A stretch of DNA of 64,000 nucleotides, from positions 50,931,363-50,995,362 of the forward strand of contig NC_031774.1 of NCBI RefSeq assembly GCF_001522545.3, given 5' to 3'. The DNA comes from Parus major. Lineage: Eukaryota > Chordata > Aves > Passeriformes > Paridae. The notes beneath the pieces are model-generated. The model did not search any database. It had not been told where the DNA came from and saw only the letters and a list, made by a program, of their open reading frames with translations. Positions within the stretch are counted from its first letter, which is position 1, and every line of letters begins with the position of its first letter. Below are positions 24,998 to 38,603 of this stretch, piece after piece. A program made the position numbers and the translations under genes.

Positions 24998-26153
24998 ACC
25001 TGATCTTTTCTATGAAAAGGTGACCCACTTGTAGATGAGGGAAGGCTGTGGATGTTGTGCACCCAGATTTTAGTAAAGCCTTAGACATCATTTCCCACAG
25101 GATTGTCCTGGAGAAACTGCCCACTTATGGCTTGGACTGGCATGCTCTTTAGTGGGTAATGAACTGACTGGATGAGCCCCTTTACATCCAGTGCAGCCAG
25201 TCACCGGTGGTGTTCCCCAGGGATCAGTGATGGTGCCAGTACTCTTTAATATCTTAATCAATGAGGAGACCAAGGGCACCCTCAGCTTGCAGATGCCACC
25301 AAGCAGGAGTGTGATCTGATGGAGGGCAGAAGGATTCCACAGAGGGATCTAGACAGGCTGAACTGATTACCCAAGGTCAATTTTATGAGGGTCAACAAGG
25401 CCAAGTTCTGGGTCCTGCACTGGGGTCACAACAGCCTTTTGCAGTGCTGCAGGCTGGGGACAGAGTGGCTGAAAATTGGCCTAGCAGAAAAGGACCTGGA
25501 GATCCTGGTTTACAGAAGCTGAACATGAGCCAGTGTGTACCCAGGTGACCAAGAAGGCAAATGACATCCAGGCCTGCGTCAGCAATAGTGTGGCCACCAG
25601 GACCAGGGCAGTAACAATATCCCCCACACCCATCACTGGTGAGGCCACATCTCAAATTCCATGCTGTTTTGGATCCCTCATTGCAAGAAAGACTTTGAGG
25701 AGCTGGAGCATGTCCAGAAAAGGGCAATGGAGAAGGAGAAGAAGCACAAGTCTAATGAGGAGAAGCTGAGGGATGTGAGGTTGTTTAGTGCGGAGAAAAG
25801 GAGGTTCAGGAGGGACCTTTTTGCTGTCTACACCTACCTGACAAGCAGGTGTAGCCAGGTACAGGATTGGTCTCTTCTCCCAGGTTACAAGAGATAGGAC
25901 AAGAGGAAATAGCCTCAAGTTATACCAGTGGGGGTTGAGATTGGATATTAGGAAAAATCTCTTCACAGAAATGGTTGTCAAGCACTGATACAGGCAGCCC
26001 AGTGAAGCAGTAGAGTCACCATCCCTGGAGGTATTTAAAAGACATGTAGGTGTGCTAGTTAGGGACATCCAGCTGGCAGTGCTGGGTTAACAGCTGGGCT
26101 CAATGATCTTAAACTTTTTTTCCAACCTAAACAACTTTATGATTCTATTATAA
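24998..26153 (+). mobile_element. CR1 LINE, 5'-truncated, RT to 3' end (about 1.15 kb)
   Basis: This copy follows an avian CR1 consensus from the RT domain to the 3' terminus. RT motif A at about 25066-25090 reads D-F-S-K-A-L-D-I-I-S-H. 'ggtgttccccagggatcagt' at 25209 is the G-V-P-Q-G-S block. Motif C, normally F-A-D-D, is decayed: the coding there reads A-D-A-T-K at about 25289-25303, so the second catalytic aspartate is lost. Thumb and C-terminal blocks follow ('atccctcattgcaagaaaga' near 25673, 'gagataggacaagaggaaat' near 25891). The 3' end is 'ttccaacctaaacaacttta' then 'tgattctatta'. The frame is broken repeatedly, and open frames on either strand here are shadows. No target-site duplication is apparent. 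Confidence 0.93.
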
Positions 26154-29100
26154 ACCAGAACAAATGCAAAGCCATTGCAAGTCCGGAGGAAAGGGTGGTT
26201 TTCTTTTGCATTCTACACTATTTTTAAAGTTTCTTGAATATAAGCAATGTGTTTTACTCTGCAATATCATACCCCTTGTTCCACTGTTTGAAAAAACAAA
26301 TTCTCCTTTTAGCCATTGCTTTTTCTAGACCACGGGAAAATACCAACAGATTCATGTTCCTGAAGAAGTATACATGTTGTTATGATCTCCAGTATGCTAC
26401 TGCTTGAGAGCTTGATTACACACTTTATGTCTGTTTGTGGAAACAGTGACATTTTCCTATAAAGATGAGGATTTATTATGAGTGAAAGGGGATGACTTGC
26501 AGCAGCTTACCCAAAACAGAAGTTCATTATCATGTCTATTGAAAGGCTAGAAATAGACATTTTGGAAAAGAAAAATAAGCACCATACTCTTCCCATTTCT
26601 CTCTCCCATTATCACTCATTCCCATCTTCTGTAACATCTTATCATCTGTATTCAAGTTCCTGTTTAGCCCCCTTTCTTCAGAAAACCAACTTCTCAACTT
26701 ATCAGGGTTTCTGACTTCTATCTTTTCTTTCTTCCTCTCAGCATCCTTTGCCCATTGCTTCTCTTCTCAGTATCTCGCCTCCTCATTTCTTTGGTATTGC
26801 CTCTGGTTTTCAGGCTCCTGAATTTGTTTGGTTTTAGTATTAGAGAGGTTTTATCCCCAGGTGAGCATTTGTCTGGGTAGCAAAAAACCACTAAACCTGG
26901 CATAAAAGTATCTATTATTTACAAAAACACAAAGTTCATCTGCAGGTAACATTCCTATTATAAAGACCTAGCATTTCAGTTCCACAGCAAGGAATGAGAA
27001 AGCATGAAGTGAAATTTGTCATCTCTTATCTTTAAAATGGGGATACTTTTCTGAGTTCCCTGCAGCATAGTCTAATCTTGAGGTTAGCTTTGTTATTTTT
27101 AGAGTACATATTTTTCATCAGCTGAACACCAGTGATCCCAAACCATGCTAAGAATTATCTAATCCTAATTTTACTCCACTTTTATTTTGAATGTGTACCT
27201 ATATTTTTGCAGGATTTCGCCTCCTGAAGTTGCAAATAATCCACTAGCATTCTCTCCCGGATGTTCAGATGCCTGTCTCTCAGAGAACCCACAACTCTAT
27301 TATCAGGGATTTTGTCAGTGTGCTTCCACAGTCCTTTTGAACTTCTTTTTATGTATGATCTAAAGCCCTAGTGCTGAAGATAGCCAATATAATACAAGTG
27401 CTCTGTGACATACTTATCTACTGTCCCTCCAACAGAAGCTGAGGCAGCAGATGCTCACTGGAGTTTTCTCCAGGCTGATGTCTCCTGCATGCCCAGAATC
27501 AGTGAGGACTGGCACTTTGATAGTTCCTAAAATGCTGTGGCTTCTCTAACCTTGCATCATGATTAGTAACGCTATTTAGGGATGAAGATTCCTTTGTGCT
27601 GGGCTCTGTGGTAACGTAAGCAAAACATACATACTTTGTCACAATGAAATTACATTATTGGCATAGAACAGTTGAGAAGCAAATACCAAAGGCAATAACT
27701 CAGCACCGGGTAGTCCAACCTGTACAGAACAACCACTACGTACCTAATTTTTGCCAAGGTTTCCTTTAGCCATCCCAAAAACTAAAAAGAAAAGTTTTAC
27801 AGTGTAAAGACAACATATTTGTTTAGTAGCTGGTTACAGGAAATTCTTTTCAAGCATTAGGGGCAGTAAAAAGAAAAGCACAAAGCTAACTGCATGAAAT
27901 AAAAAACTAGAAATGAAGGTTGGCATCAGTTGTAAAATGGAAGGCCAGCTTGGAGATAACATCAAAAGGTGAAGCTGAAAATACAAAAGACCACAAAACC
28001 AAAGCAAAATAGCTCACAATTGTTAGGAGACATCTGGATGATTGCAGATAAAGGAGAATAGCTGATCTTAGATAATTCCATAAAGAAAGGCATGAAGATC
28101 TGAAAGTGATGGTTTAGAAGAAAGCTTCTGTTGGATATGACTTTCCAGGTCAAAAGCCTGAACAGTAGGAAAGATGGTGATCAAGTAAGGATGTAAAAGA
28201 AAAGGCTTGGGTTAAAAATTAAAAAGCCCAAGTTTGGCCATGGTGGACTTGTGCTGGTGGCAAATACACTCAGGAATTTCTAGATGCAGACTAATTCCAA
28301 TTTGTTATCAGCTCTAGTAGAGGAAGATAAGTATGTTAATTGTCTGGGAAAAAAAAGTCAGAAGTTAAATTCACTGCTGTATAAGGAATAGGACCTTCTA
28401 ATTTCAGTCTGTTAGTTTATAGGATTCTTTTTCCTGAATTTAAAGTATGCAATGTCTTTTTTATGACTCTCACCATTGCTACATTCAATTCATGACAATA
28501 CCAAACAGAAATAAAAAAGATGGCATCTGCTGGAAAGGATCATCAGTAGATTCAGTAAGACAGATTTTGCAAATGAGAAGCATGGCATATATTGGCAGAG
28601 ATCCATTAATTCTAAGGGAAACCTGCCAATCTGTGTCCAAGCATAAGCCTCTTCCTGTTTCCAAATAAATGAAGTATTTCTGACCCACAGGTTAACACTG
28701 ATATTTGCAGTATTCATAAAAATGCTTGATATCCTGGCTTTCTCTATATCTAGATATGTATTGCAAGTCAGAAATATCTAAGAGATGATAAATGGACAGA
28801 CAGAGGGTATCTGGAAAAACTGGACAGCTGCAAAGGCTTTCAGTTGTTCTGTTGTTTTTCTCTCTTCAAAATACCTGTCAAGATGTATGGTATAAAACAG
28901 AAGATGCTCCTGGTAATGGGTAAAAATAACGAACCATCTGGAAAAATCTGTCTTGGCTTTTTTTTTTCCTCTTCAACATGTACAGATTTAGAGATCAAAA
29001 AGTGCTCCACATAAACAGAAGAGAATCATTTATAGTATACATGGTTCTAATGTTGTACCTCTCCAAACAGTTGTAGTTTTTCTTGCAGTATTGGTATTTT

Positions 29101-30523
29101 GAAGATATTGCCTTATGAATGATCAATAGAACAATGGGGAACAAAATTGAGATATTCTTTTTTATCCATGGTATATTGAACAGAGAATATGTTTCCCTTC
29201 AATTTAAATAATAAGGTCCCCCTATTAAAATAATCCAACTGAAAAATGGGTTGACTGAAGATTAAATTTCATTTGTCTCTCAAAATTAATGGCCTAATCA
29301 CAAGTATATCCAATGGTGGTTTGGAAAAAAGAGTTGAACCATATGTTTTGAACCAAACATGAAAACTGTCAAAAGTATCTACCTAGTCAAAAGCATCTAC
29401 TAAACGATAAGTGTTATAAAAGGGTACTTTGCAACACTTTATGCACCACATGAATCTGCTACTCCACAATCCTGAATGTTTTACAGCTGTCTACATCTGA
29501 GCAAAAAGATTGCAAAATGTACAGATAAGATCACTTTGCACTGATGCCAATTTACTATGCATTATGTAAAGCAGCAAAAAATCGAGCCTCATGTCTCCCA
29601 GCCACCCAACGTGGATAAGCAGTGATGTTTACTCTGTTACTGTTCTCCCTAAAACTTTAATATATTTGTAAGACTGCTATATGAAAAACACATTCCCCAA
29701 TGGCATAATACTTTAAAAGATTCAACAAATAAATTCATTTAGCATGTTATGAAAGAATTAAACAATACGAACATATTTTTACTGTTCCCATGAGAACTAC
29801 TATTTTCTTATAGTCCTGCTCTTTGCCTCTTGCCAAAAGTCAAGATGGCCCCAGAGAAAGCCAGGATAAACCTGCTAGTCATTTACGTGAATGGCAATTG
29901 CCATTTCTGAGCTTACATCTGATAGAGGTCACCTTCCTAAAAAGGACAAGACAGCGTGACATTTCTTCTGTCACCAAGTCCTCTGGGAGTTAACTACAAA
30001 CACATTTACACCCTGTTTTAATACTGCTTTAACAAGCAGAAGAAAAGTATTAATATTTTTTAATATATACTTCCTTAACAAGATTAAAATTTTTCCATTA
30101 TTGTTCTGGCATTTAAAATAATAATAGAAAAAAAACATTTTAAATGATTTAATGATATTTTAAATAAAGTTTTTAAAGGGTTTTTTTTCCACAGAATCAT
30201 GCAAGATAATAAAATGTGACTGTACTACTAAACCAGTGTGGTGATGTGTCAGTTAAAAGAATTGGCATATTTAGAGATAAATTCTTAAATACTTAATCAG
30301 AATAAGATAAACCAGATAAGATGATTCATCTTCTTACTGGTATTTTCAGAAATGCCTGTTGGTTTCTATGGTCCAGAAAGGAAGTTTTTAATGAGCTGCT
30401 CTTGGCCCTTTGCAAAATCCCTCATCCCAAGTCCCAGGTCACAGTGCCACTGCAGAAGAGACCCATTTGCACATAATGCTCTGAGAAAACAGATCCTTGG
30501 ACATACTGAAATAATTTTTACAA
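26154..30523. other. Unique non-coding DNA
   Basis: No repeat family or gene is recognised. All frames are under 80 codons. The sequence is AT-rich with scattered A and T runs. Confidence 0.55.
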
Positions 30524-30580
30524 ATTCTGAAGCCATCAGAGTCAACAGTAAAACCATCATTGACCTTAACAGGGCCTAGT
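30524..30580. repeat. Ancient amniote repeat remnant
   Basis: 'ctgaagccatcagagtcaac' followed by 'agtaaaaccatcattgacct' and 'taacagggcc' aligns with the old pattern 'agcccattgaagtcaatggaaaaactcccattgacttcaatgggcc' in shortened, decayed form. This is recognition by eye. Confidence 0.4.
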
Positions 30581-31812
30581 TTTGTCTCTATAGTCTCTTC
30601 ACTACACAGCAACTTTGCTGGCTGACCAGAGGTGACTTCTGTGAGATGGCCAGCTTGATTACCATGGCCAGAATGGCCAACACACTGGGCAGTTCACTCA
30701 CAGACAAGTGAAATTCTAACATTTTTAATTGTATGCACTGCTTGAAACAGGGGTAATTATACTTAAAATTGGCAGAAATCAGCTGGATTTGGATTTTGCA
30801 ACATGTGAGGAAAGGGCCATGAGTCCATGAGGGAAGTATGCTACAACATGCTTCGTCCTCCCTTACCTACCAGCATGTATACATCAACCAAGTGGCACAG
30901 TGGCATGCCATTAGTACACAGTGAAATGTGAATTATCTCATGGAAACACTGCTTGCAAGCACATTTGTACTTTGTTCTCTAATTCACTTCAGTTTGCATG
31001 TTGTGTTGTTGAGAAGATAGCCTTGACACAATAGTTAAACTTTTACTCAGTGTGATTCTGGCAAATAAAAGGTCTGATACATTTTCCTATTTTTTCTTAA
31101 CTGAAGACAATGTTAGAGCTACATTTGTAATATACTTTAGTACAAACTAATCACACAACCACAGGAAATGTACTGTTCATTGCTCATGGCATCCTGAAAC
31201 TATGAATACTACATTTTCTTACTTTGATTAGAGACAACAGCTGTTTTTGTAGCCCAATACACAATGGTAGGAGGGAGGTAGGAAATGAAAGCATACTGAA
31301 AACATATTACTAATATACTTTGATTTGATACACATGTCCTGTAGCTGTTGTGAACAGCTTGGTAACAAATTTTAATGTGACTAATGTCTTTCTAAAGGGA
31401 TTTTGGCCTTCCATTGACTGAATATACATCAGATCAGAACTAAGTGCATGAATAGGAAGAATATCATCACAGAAAGATGAAAACCTACAATTTTTTTACA
31501 ATACACTACGAGACTATGTCAGCAACAGCAGTATGTGTATTTCCTATGACAGAAGATGTATATGATGCAGTTAGAAGCAAAACAAGAATATTTACATTTA
31601 GAACAAAAATTAAGTACTTCATCACTGAAAGACTTTTCTTTGCAAAGGTAACTCCTACCTTCACAAAAAAAAAAAAAAAAGTTAAAACCAGCTTATTAGC
31701 TCATCTGAGCTTTTATGTTTGACTTTTTAAATCTTGACTTTTGACTTTGCACAGATGTAAAACCTCAGGTATTATTTATAGCACTAGAGAACACATGGAA
31801 AAAAACAGTAAT

Positions 31813-31849
<37 letters not shown>

Positions 31850-34116
31850 CAAATATTAAAGAACACAGAAATGCAGGATATTTACAGCAAATGGGCACAG
31901 GATAAAAAACTGAATATATTAAATACATCCAAGTGCCACTGCCTCTCCCATTACTTCACTAGAGGAACAATAACAGAAGAATAGAGAAAGTGCTCTGAGT
32001 GCAGTTGGAGAAAAGGCAGAAAATTGATTATGTTTCAAAGACATGAACATTTTTCAGTGGACACAATATAATTTATGCATGCCATGTTCCTGAATGCACA
32101 CTTTTGAGGCACTGCAGGTTATTTCTTCCTCAAAGGAAGCAGAAATCATAATCAATCCAACTGTACAGTAATCCATAAATTAGTAACATCTGAGCATGAA
32201 CAACTTGATAAACACAAGAGCTTGTCTTGCAGAGCTAGTAAAAACTGTGCATGTGACAAAACCATGTAAGACATGATGCTGCCCTTTAAAATAACTTGGG
32301 AAAGCTTTTCTAAACTATGTGATAGACCAAAGCTCTAATAATTTCTTAGAAATTAACCTTCTGACTGTTTTGTAGTCAGAAGCACTAGCAGCTATAAATG
32401 TGACCAGAGACATTTAAATGCCTACCTTATGAGACTATGTTCTCTACTGTTATTTACTGTTGCAAAAATATTGCAAAGCATAGCACAAATCTCTCTGAGA
32501 TAATTTTTAATAAATTTTAATAATATGAGCAATTACTTATATCTGAGTATTTGGGAAATCAGGACAGCTTTGGCATTTCTGAACCACAAAAAAATAATTT
32601 CCTTTGCACCAGACTAATCAGACAGACTTTAAGCAAGCAAAATCTAAACTGATAAAATCACAAATTAAAAAAACAAGGACATTATGGTGTTGAATTTAGT
32701 GACCTGGGCAAGTAAATCCCCATTAAAAGAAAATTTGTCACTAGATTTGACAAGATGGGGGTTACTAAGCACAGAATAAAATATTTTAGGAATTCATTGG
32801 AAGACTTCAACAGTGGCTCCATTTTTGCTATTAATTCAACAATCCAACCTCAGAAAAAGTAAACAATTTAAAGTATTCTTTTGAAAAAAGGCATCAGAGA
32901 AGAAAAATGTACTAATTACTGAACGTTTCTGCCTCATCCATATCTGTGGCTGCATGATTGAATCCAGCCCAACATAAGGAAAAATAAAGAGCGCAAATTA
33001 AATACACGCAGGAGAGCTGGGCTTGGCTTCATGCCCACCGTCATCATAGTTAAACTCCATTTCCAAGATCCACCATAACACTTTCCTCTTAAGCTTCCTC
33101 TGGGTCACAATGACCTTTGTTAAACGTTGTAACAAGTGATAAAATGAAGACTGGGAGTACATTTGTTGCACAGTTAAAATTGAAAGGAACCAGGGGATCT
33201 GAACCAGATTGCAGATAAATATAATATATTGCTCAGCTACATTCCTCTTTGTTCCAGATGTGTGATTTGTTACTAGCTATAACAGAATGTAAGCTGTATT
33301 TTGTGAAGACTAAAACCAACACATTACAGAATGCAGAAGTACCATCTATCAATTTTCTAAAAGGAAATTGCACCTGCCTGCAATCTTGTCCTCATTTGAC
33401 TGAGCCCTCTGAGACACACAATGATTTAATGCAACAGCTCCTCACATTTGAAGGGTGTGGTTCTGCTCTGGCTTTGCAGAAATGAGTGTAAGAGTCTAAA
33501 TTTAGCAGATAGTAAAAGTTTATCCATTAAAAAAAAAACATAGAGAAAAACTCTCTTCACATAACCATAAATATCAGTGTTATTCACAGATTGTGCCCTG
33601 CCACTTCCCTGGGACTAACCTACATCAGCTGTATTTTCAGTCTTGCAGTTCTCTCAGGCAAAGTGGGCAGCATACCTGCTTTGCAGCAATGCCATCCTTC
33701 TCGCACTTTCAAAAACACTGACCCCTAAATTCTCAGTTAAAACTATGGGAGTTTAGCCATATAGCTATAGCCCTGACACTGGCCATGATCAATGTAAAAG
33801 TAAGCAGTTATTTAAAGTTATTCTGTTAAAATGTTCCAGTTTATGTTCAAGCAAAAATGTGAGGCAAAGTTTTGTTTTTATTTGCTCTTTCCAAACGACA
33901 AAGATAAAGGATGTAGTAAAAATAATCATACTGCAAGAGGAAACAAGGCCTGCCATTCACAACATCTCAATTTCAAGAAAAGGGAGACAGGTGACAGGGA
34001 AAAACTTGTTTCGCTTGTTATTTCTATGGACACTGTTACGATTTTCATTCTTGTCTAGTCTCAGCTCCTGATATTTTTTGATGATTTAACACAGTCCTTA
34101 CAAAAGCAAAATTTTC
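30581..34116. other. Unique AT-rich DNA with A16 and (AT)16 tracts
   Basis: Contains A16 at 31665-31680 and a perfect (AT)16 at 31815-31846. No gene or repeat family is recognised. The 33249-33485 frame (78 codons) follows a 'ttcctctttgttccag' acceptor-like string but has no known domain. Confidence 0.5.
31815..31846. repeat. (AT)16 dinucleotide microsatellite
   Basis: 32 bases of uninterrupted AT. It is fully self-complementary and likely polymorphic in length. Confidence 0.95.
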
Positions 34117-34720
34117 ATGGGGTTCAGTAACATTCTTGTGAGAGCAAAATTAAAACAAGGAAGAGCTGTGCCTGCAGATGATGATGGTCCGGCAGCAGGG
34201 TTACACTCGGAGCCATCTGCAGCAATGAATGGGGCTATTTTTGCCCCAAGGAACTATTCAAAAACCTGTGTTGGCACATTACCCTGCATCCCCAAGCAAA
34301 CTTCAAACATACACATGCTGTCTCCAAAACACAGCAGGAACTACCCACAACACCAATACAGCTCAGTTCCTATCCATCACAACTGCCCTCCTGTTCTGTG
34401 CAGGGCTCACACCAGCACAGGACCTTCTATTTTGTGTCCCAGCATGTTGCCACTCTGCAGGGAGAAGTGCTGCACGCCAAATACTTGCAGGGACTCAGCA
34501 GGAGTCACTGCCTCATGCAGAAGCAAGAGACTGGCTAACAGTGGGGCTCACCAAGGAGGGGCTTCCCAAGCTCTTTGCAGCAACCCACCTGTCCCATTCT
34601 GCAGATGCAGAGAAGCAGACTGATTCACAAGGAAATTTGGAGCCAGACTTTGAATTCCCATTATTCTTCAGACACTGTCATTTTTCAAATGATTTTCTGT
34701 GGAAAGAAACACACAGCTGA
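34117..34720 (+). other. Two overlapping long ORFs of unknown origin (168 and 163 codons)
   Basis: Frame 1 is open at 34117-34623 and frame 2 at 34229-34720, both on the plus strand. I do not recognise either product. Both are rich in Ser, Pro, Thr, His and Cys, with no signal peptide, membrane segment or catalytic motif that I can see. The region is locally GC- and CA-richer than its neighbours, which lowers stop frequency in all frames and can explain both. No start context, splice signal or poly(A) signal stands out. It may be an unrecognised repeat or simply stop-poor non-coding DNA. Confidence 0.2.
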
Positions 34721-35802
34721 TCACATATTAGGGTAAGCAAGCATTGTGCTGGAAGTCTTATGCAGAGCTGCTTATTGGGGAGGCCACAAAGAGACCTGCC
34801 AGAGGAAAAGACATGGGATTGCTTTCATCCTACATGAGGCAGATCCTTGATCAGGAGCTAGAGAATGAGTCAGTAACTCCAAGAGAATGCAGAAGTCAAC
34901 TGCAAGAGATCAGGTGACTGGTGGCATCATGTATTGGTATGAGGCAAAGGCAGCCAGCTCTCACCAAAAATCTCAGCAGGAACACACAGGCAGGAAACCC
35001 TACACTGAAGAACAAGACACCATATTCCATTAAGGAAGCACATGGGTAGAAGTTGCTGCATTATATAATGATGAGCTTGGCTCCTACCTCTTTGCATGGT
35101 AGGGACTCTCAGCTCCCAAGGCGTTCACAACTTGGAGGAGCTGTGAGATGTTGCCTCTGGCCGTGGGTGTGGCTTTAGCACTACCATAATTTCCTGGCTC
35201 TTCTGTCTCTGTTGTCCATGTCAAGCGTTTTGAAGTGGCACTGTTACTTATTTCTAAGTGCAGTTGCCACTGATGCTGAACAGTGATCCATTGTTCCTAT
35301 TGTTGCTTCCTCACTCAGTGGTTCATAAAAACAATGCTTGAGATGCAACTTCAGCACAGGGAGTCCCAAAACTGCCGAGTGTCAGAAGCTGGAAGAATCA
35401 CTCTGGACTTGTCCTGCTTCTTATGTTTCTCCCCAAGCACCTTCTGCTGCCTGCAATCAAGAAAAATGTGCTGAAACCTTTGGTCCAAGCATATACTGCT
35501 CCTCTTATACTCTCCCACTGACATTTCCCCCATCAACACTAATAGCTAAGGTGCAGTTATTTTGACTGACAATGTTAATGCTCTTCATCCTGTTGTTTAA
35601 AAACTGCTTTTGAAATGTAACACCTTGATTTTCCATGTCAATGTCCTTCCCAGATTGCACTGCATTGACTGAAATAACTGCACCATGGGAGTGAAGCAAT
35701 TCTGCTTCACAAAGAAAAGCCTGAAATAAATATTAGAACATATTGATATACTCTGGTTTGGACATAACCACCTAAAAAATCAAACACATCCCACCCATGA
35801 AT

Positions 35803-35847
35803 AAAAAAAAAAAGAAAAGAAAAAGAAAAAGAAAAAGAAAAAGAAAA
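35803..35847. repeat. (AAAAAG)n microsatellite
   Basis: An A11 run leads into about six A-rich units of five to six bases separated by single G. Confidence 0.9.
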
Positions 35848-37387
35848 TCCAATCTGCATTCTGTCAACTGATCTTCATGAGGATTTACAAATTCAACAAC
35901 AAGAGGGATTTTTGAGGAAGGGGAAAATTAGCAAAGATAAATTTTACTAGCATTTGATAAAATGTTAAATGGATATTTATTTATTTTTTTCCCCATTTTG
36001 AAATCCTAATTTCACCAGCTGTTTTCTTTCTCCCCATGGGAAAATGAGATAAATACTTCAAAAACATAAGCAAGTGGCATTATTTTCTACCAACAGAATT
36101 CCCCATTCCATTAAGAAATTCTGAATCAGAGGGTTTCTGGTTTTTTAAAAATAAAAATTTTTAAAAAAACAATTTTTTTACGTAAGAAACAAGTATACAA
36201 GCATTTTTCTTTGCTCATAAAAAAAGACCATGATGTACTATAAGTGGAATAGAAAAACTAATGATCAGAGCTGCACAGCAACTCTGAATTTTAAAGATAT
36301 AGCAGAAGAGTACATAGATTCCAAAGCAAAATAAAGCTTACTGAAAGGACTGGATAATTTTGAAGGCAGAGACCTAAGATAAACAAAATCAGTGCTCACA
36401 GGACCCAAACATGCACACCAGAAAATGTGAAGACTCGGGAAAATTCTGTATGGTTTCTGAAGGGAACCTTCCTTTAAGTTACTTAGTAAAACAAATGTTC
36501 AATAAATGCTTGCCTTTCTCTTGAGTAAGAGTTGCTCCCAAAGGAAACAAAGTTCAATATGATTCAAAATATTTGTAAACTTATACATTTTGAACAAACA
36601 GAAATGTATTTACTAAGGAATGGGTAGTTTATTTATAAGGAATGACCAATGAAATATGCTGTATCATTTGTTATCACAATAAATGTCAATACTTGAATAT
36701 AAAGCATATTCAAATGCTTTGTCACAGTATTTTTAACAATGTAACTGTAAACTGCATATGCCGCACCAAACTGAGTGAATAAGAAAGATACCCGTTATTC
36801 CTGAACTAGAAAACAAAGCTAGCTTTTAAAAATATATGAAATTAATGACAAATTAAACTTAAATTTAAATAAGGAATTAACAAATATTCCATATCCATTT
36901 AAGATTTTTTTTAAACAATAAGATTTGTAAGAAAGATACTTGCAAACAGATATTAAATTTGAGATTATATTAACCAAAGCTATCTCTGCATATTTAAATG
37001 CTTGCAGAGGTTTGTTTTTGGCTAACAATTCAAATCATACGTCATACCACAGTTTTGGATAAACAATGATCAAAACAGACTAGAAGAGCAATCATGAAAG
37101 GACTAAACAACAGAGAGAAACGATAATGATGAAATGTTGATTTGCCCCTGTGTGGCAGATTAAGGAACCTGTACAGAGCGGATGCCACATCTTTTTAGCA
37201 ATGCATGTACCCAAATTTGCTTTTGGCAAACATTGCTTAACTGCTGCTGTTTTTCATGAAGTCAGTGAAGACTGGGTTAGATAATGAGCTGGCAGGCACT
37301 TTTGAAATGTTTACTGTGTTCCTTAAAGTAGGGGGAACATGCTGGTTCTTAAACTAATTTGTTTTTTGTTGTTGGCTTCCCTCATCT

Positions 37388-37432
37388 CTCCCCTAGTATT
37401 CTGTTCTCCCTCCCCTAGTATTCTGTTCTCCC
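37388..37432. repeat. Perfect 22-bp tandem duplication
   Basis: The 22-base unit (starting 'ctcccctagtattctgttct') occurs at 37388-37409 and again at 37410-37431 without mismatch. The absence of divergence suggests a recent slippage or repair event, or an assembly artefact. Confidence 0.95.
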
Positions 37433-38582
37433 TGTCTTTGGAATAAACAGAAAATGACTGAATCTTTTTATACTTTTTTTTTTCCTCTTACAATTATACA
37501 ACCAAAAAATCGGTAGTTTCCAAATGGCAAACAACTGAGCCATGTCAAGAGCCATGTTAATCTCATGTGTTCACTCCATTGTTAACAGTGAAGAAAGGGG
37601 GATGGGAAGGACAAAATAAAATCTGTCTATTCTGGCCTAAATGCAGGACATGAACCAGGAGACATTCCACAAACAATGCAGTCTTTTTCTTCTGGCAGGG
37701 GGAGGTGACAGGGAAGATGATGGTAGCAGGACTTTTGTGGAAGGAGAAGCTGTACCCATCTTGACAGTCAATACAGCATTCAGAAAGCCTACATGGTGGG
37801 AAGAATTTCCCACCCATTGTTAACTAGGAACCTGATCTGAAAATGCAGTTTTTAATTAAAATTGGCACTTCCAAGCTTCATGCTGGCATCCACCATCTTG
37901 CTAAACACTGAGCTCATTTGTGGTTCCAGCAGTTTGCAAACGCAGTCTCGGAGGTGACAAACCATTTCCCATCCTGCCACCCTTACTCAATCCTTCATCC
38001 CCATCTTACCACGAATACATGGAACATTTAGTCCAGTAAGACAAAGCAAGGACTGTAGGATGTGGCCTCATTTGGCTAGAATCCACAGATCCCAGTCTTT
38101 ATTATTTTTAAGGCATTATTAACGGAGCAGAATTCTTCAGAAATGTTTGGAGAAAAACAGGGTCTGTTATTTTTGATGCTTCTACATGCTCCACTTCACT
38201 CAGACATCCACAAGCATCATTATGGATAGAGATTCTATCTGCTTAGCTCACATTTCATTACCTTCCCACCTATGCTTCCAGACAGCAGAATCCAAAGACA
38301 GAAATTCCAGACTATAGCCACCAACAACAAAAATTTCTGGGTAGATAAGATGCAGAATTTATCCATCTCTTTCACATGGATGGACAAAACAGCTCATTTA
38401 TTTTGCCAATTTAATGAATAGATTAGCATAAGTAATGCATTCTGACTCAAGGGATCTCAAATAAAAATTACATTGACAGGACTGCTGAAGAAACTAGCAA
38501 AATATCTTCATTATATCTTCATTAGGAGATCTCATATCACCTTATATCTAGGACCTTTTTCCAAATAGTCGTCTGAGGGAAA

Positions 38583-38603
38583 TTTTTTTTTTAAAAAAAA
38601 AAA
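38583..38603. repeat. T10A11 self-complementary tract
   Basis: Ten T followed directly by eleven A can fold on itself and disfavours nucleosomes. It is simple sequence. Confidence 0.95.

Noticed and set aside
25392..26068. 111- and 138-codon minus-strand ORFs
   Set aside because: They are antisense to the plus-strand CR1 at 24998-26153.
33238..33485. 'ttcctctttgttccag' plus a 78-codon frame as an internal exon
   Set aside because: There is no donor site at a sensible position, the frame ends in a stop without a poly(A) signal, and the peptide is not recognisable.
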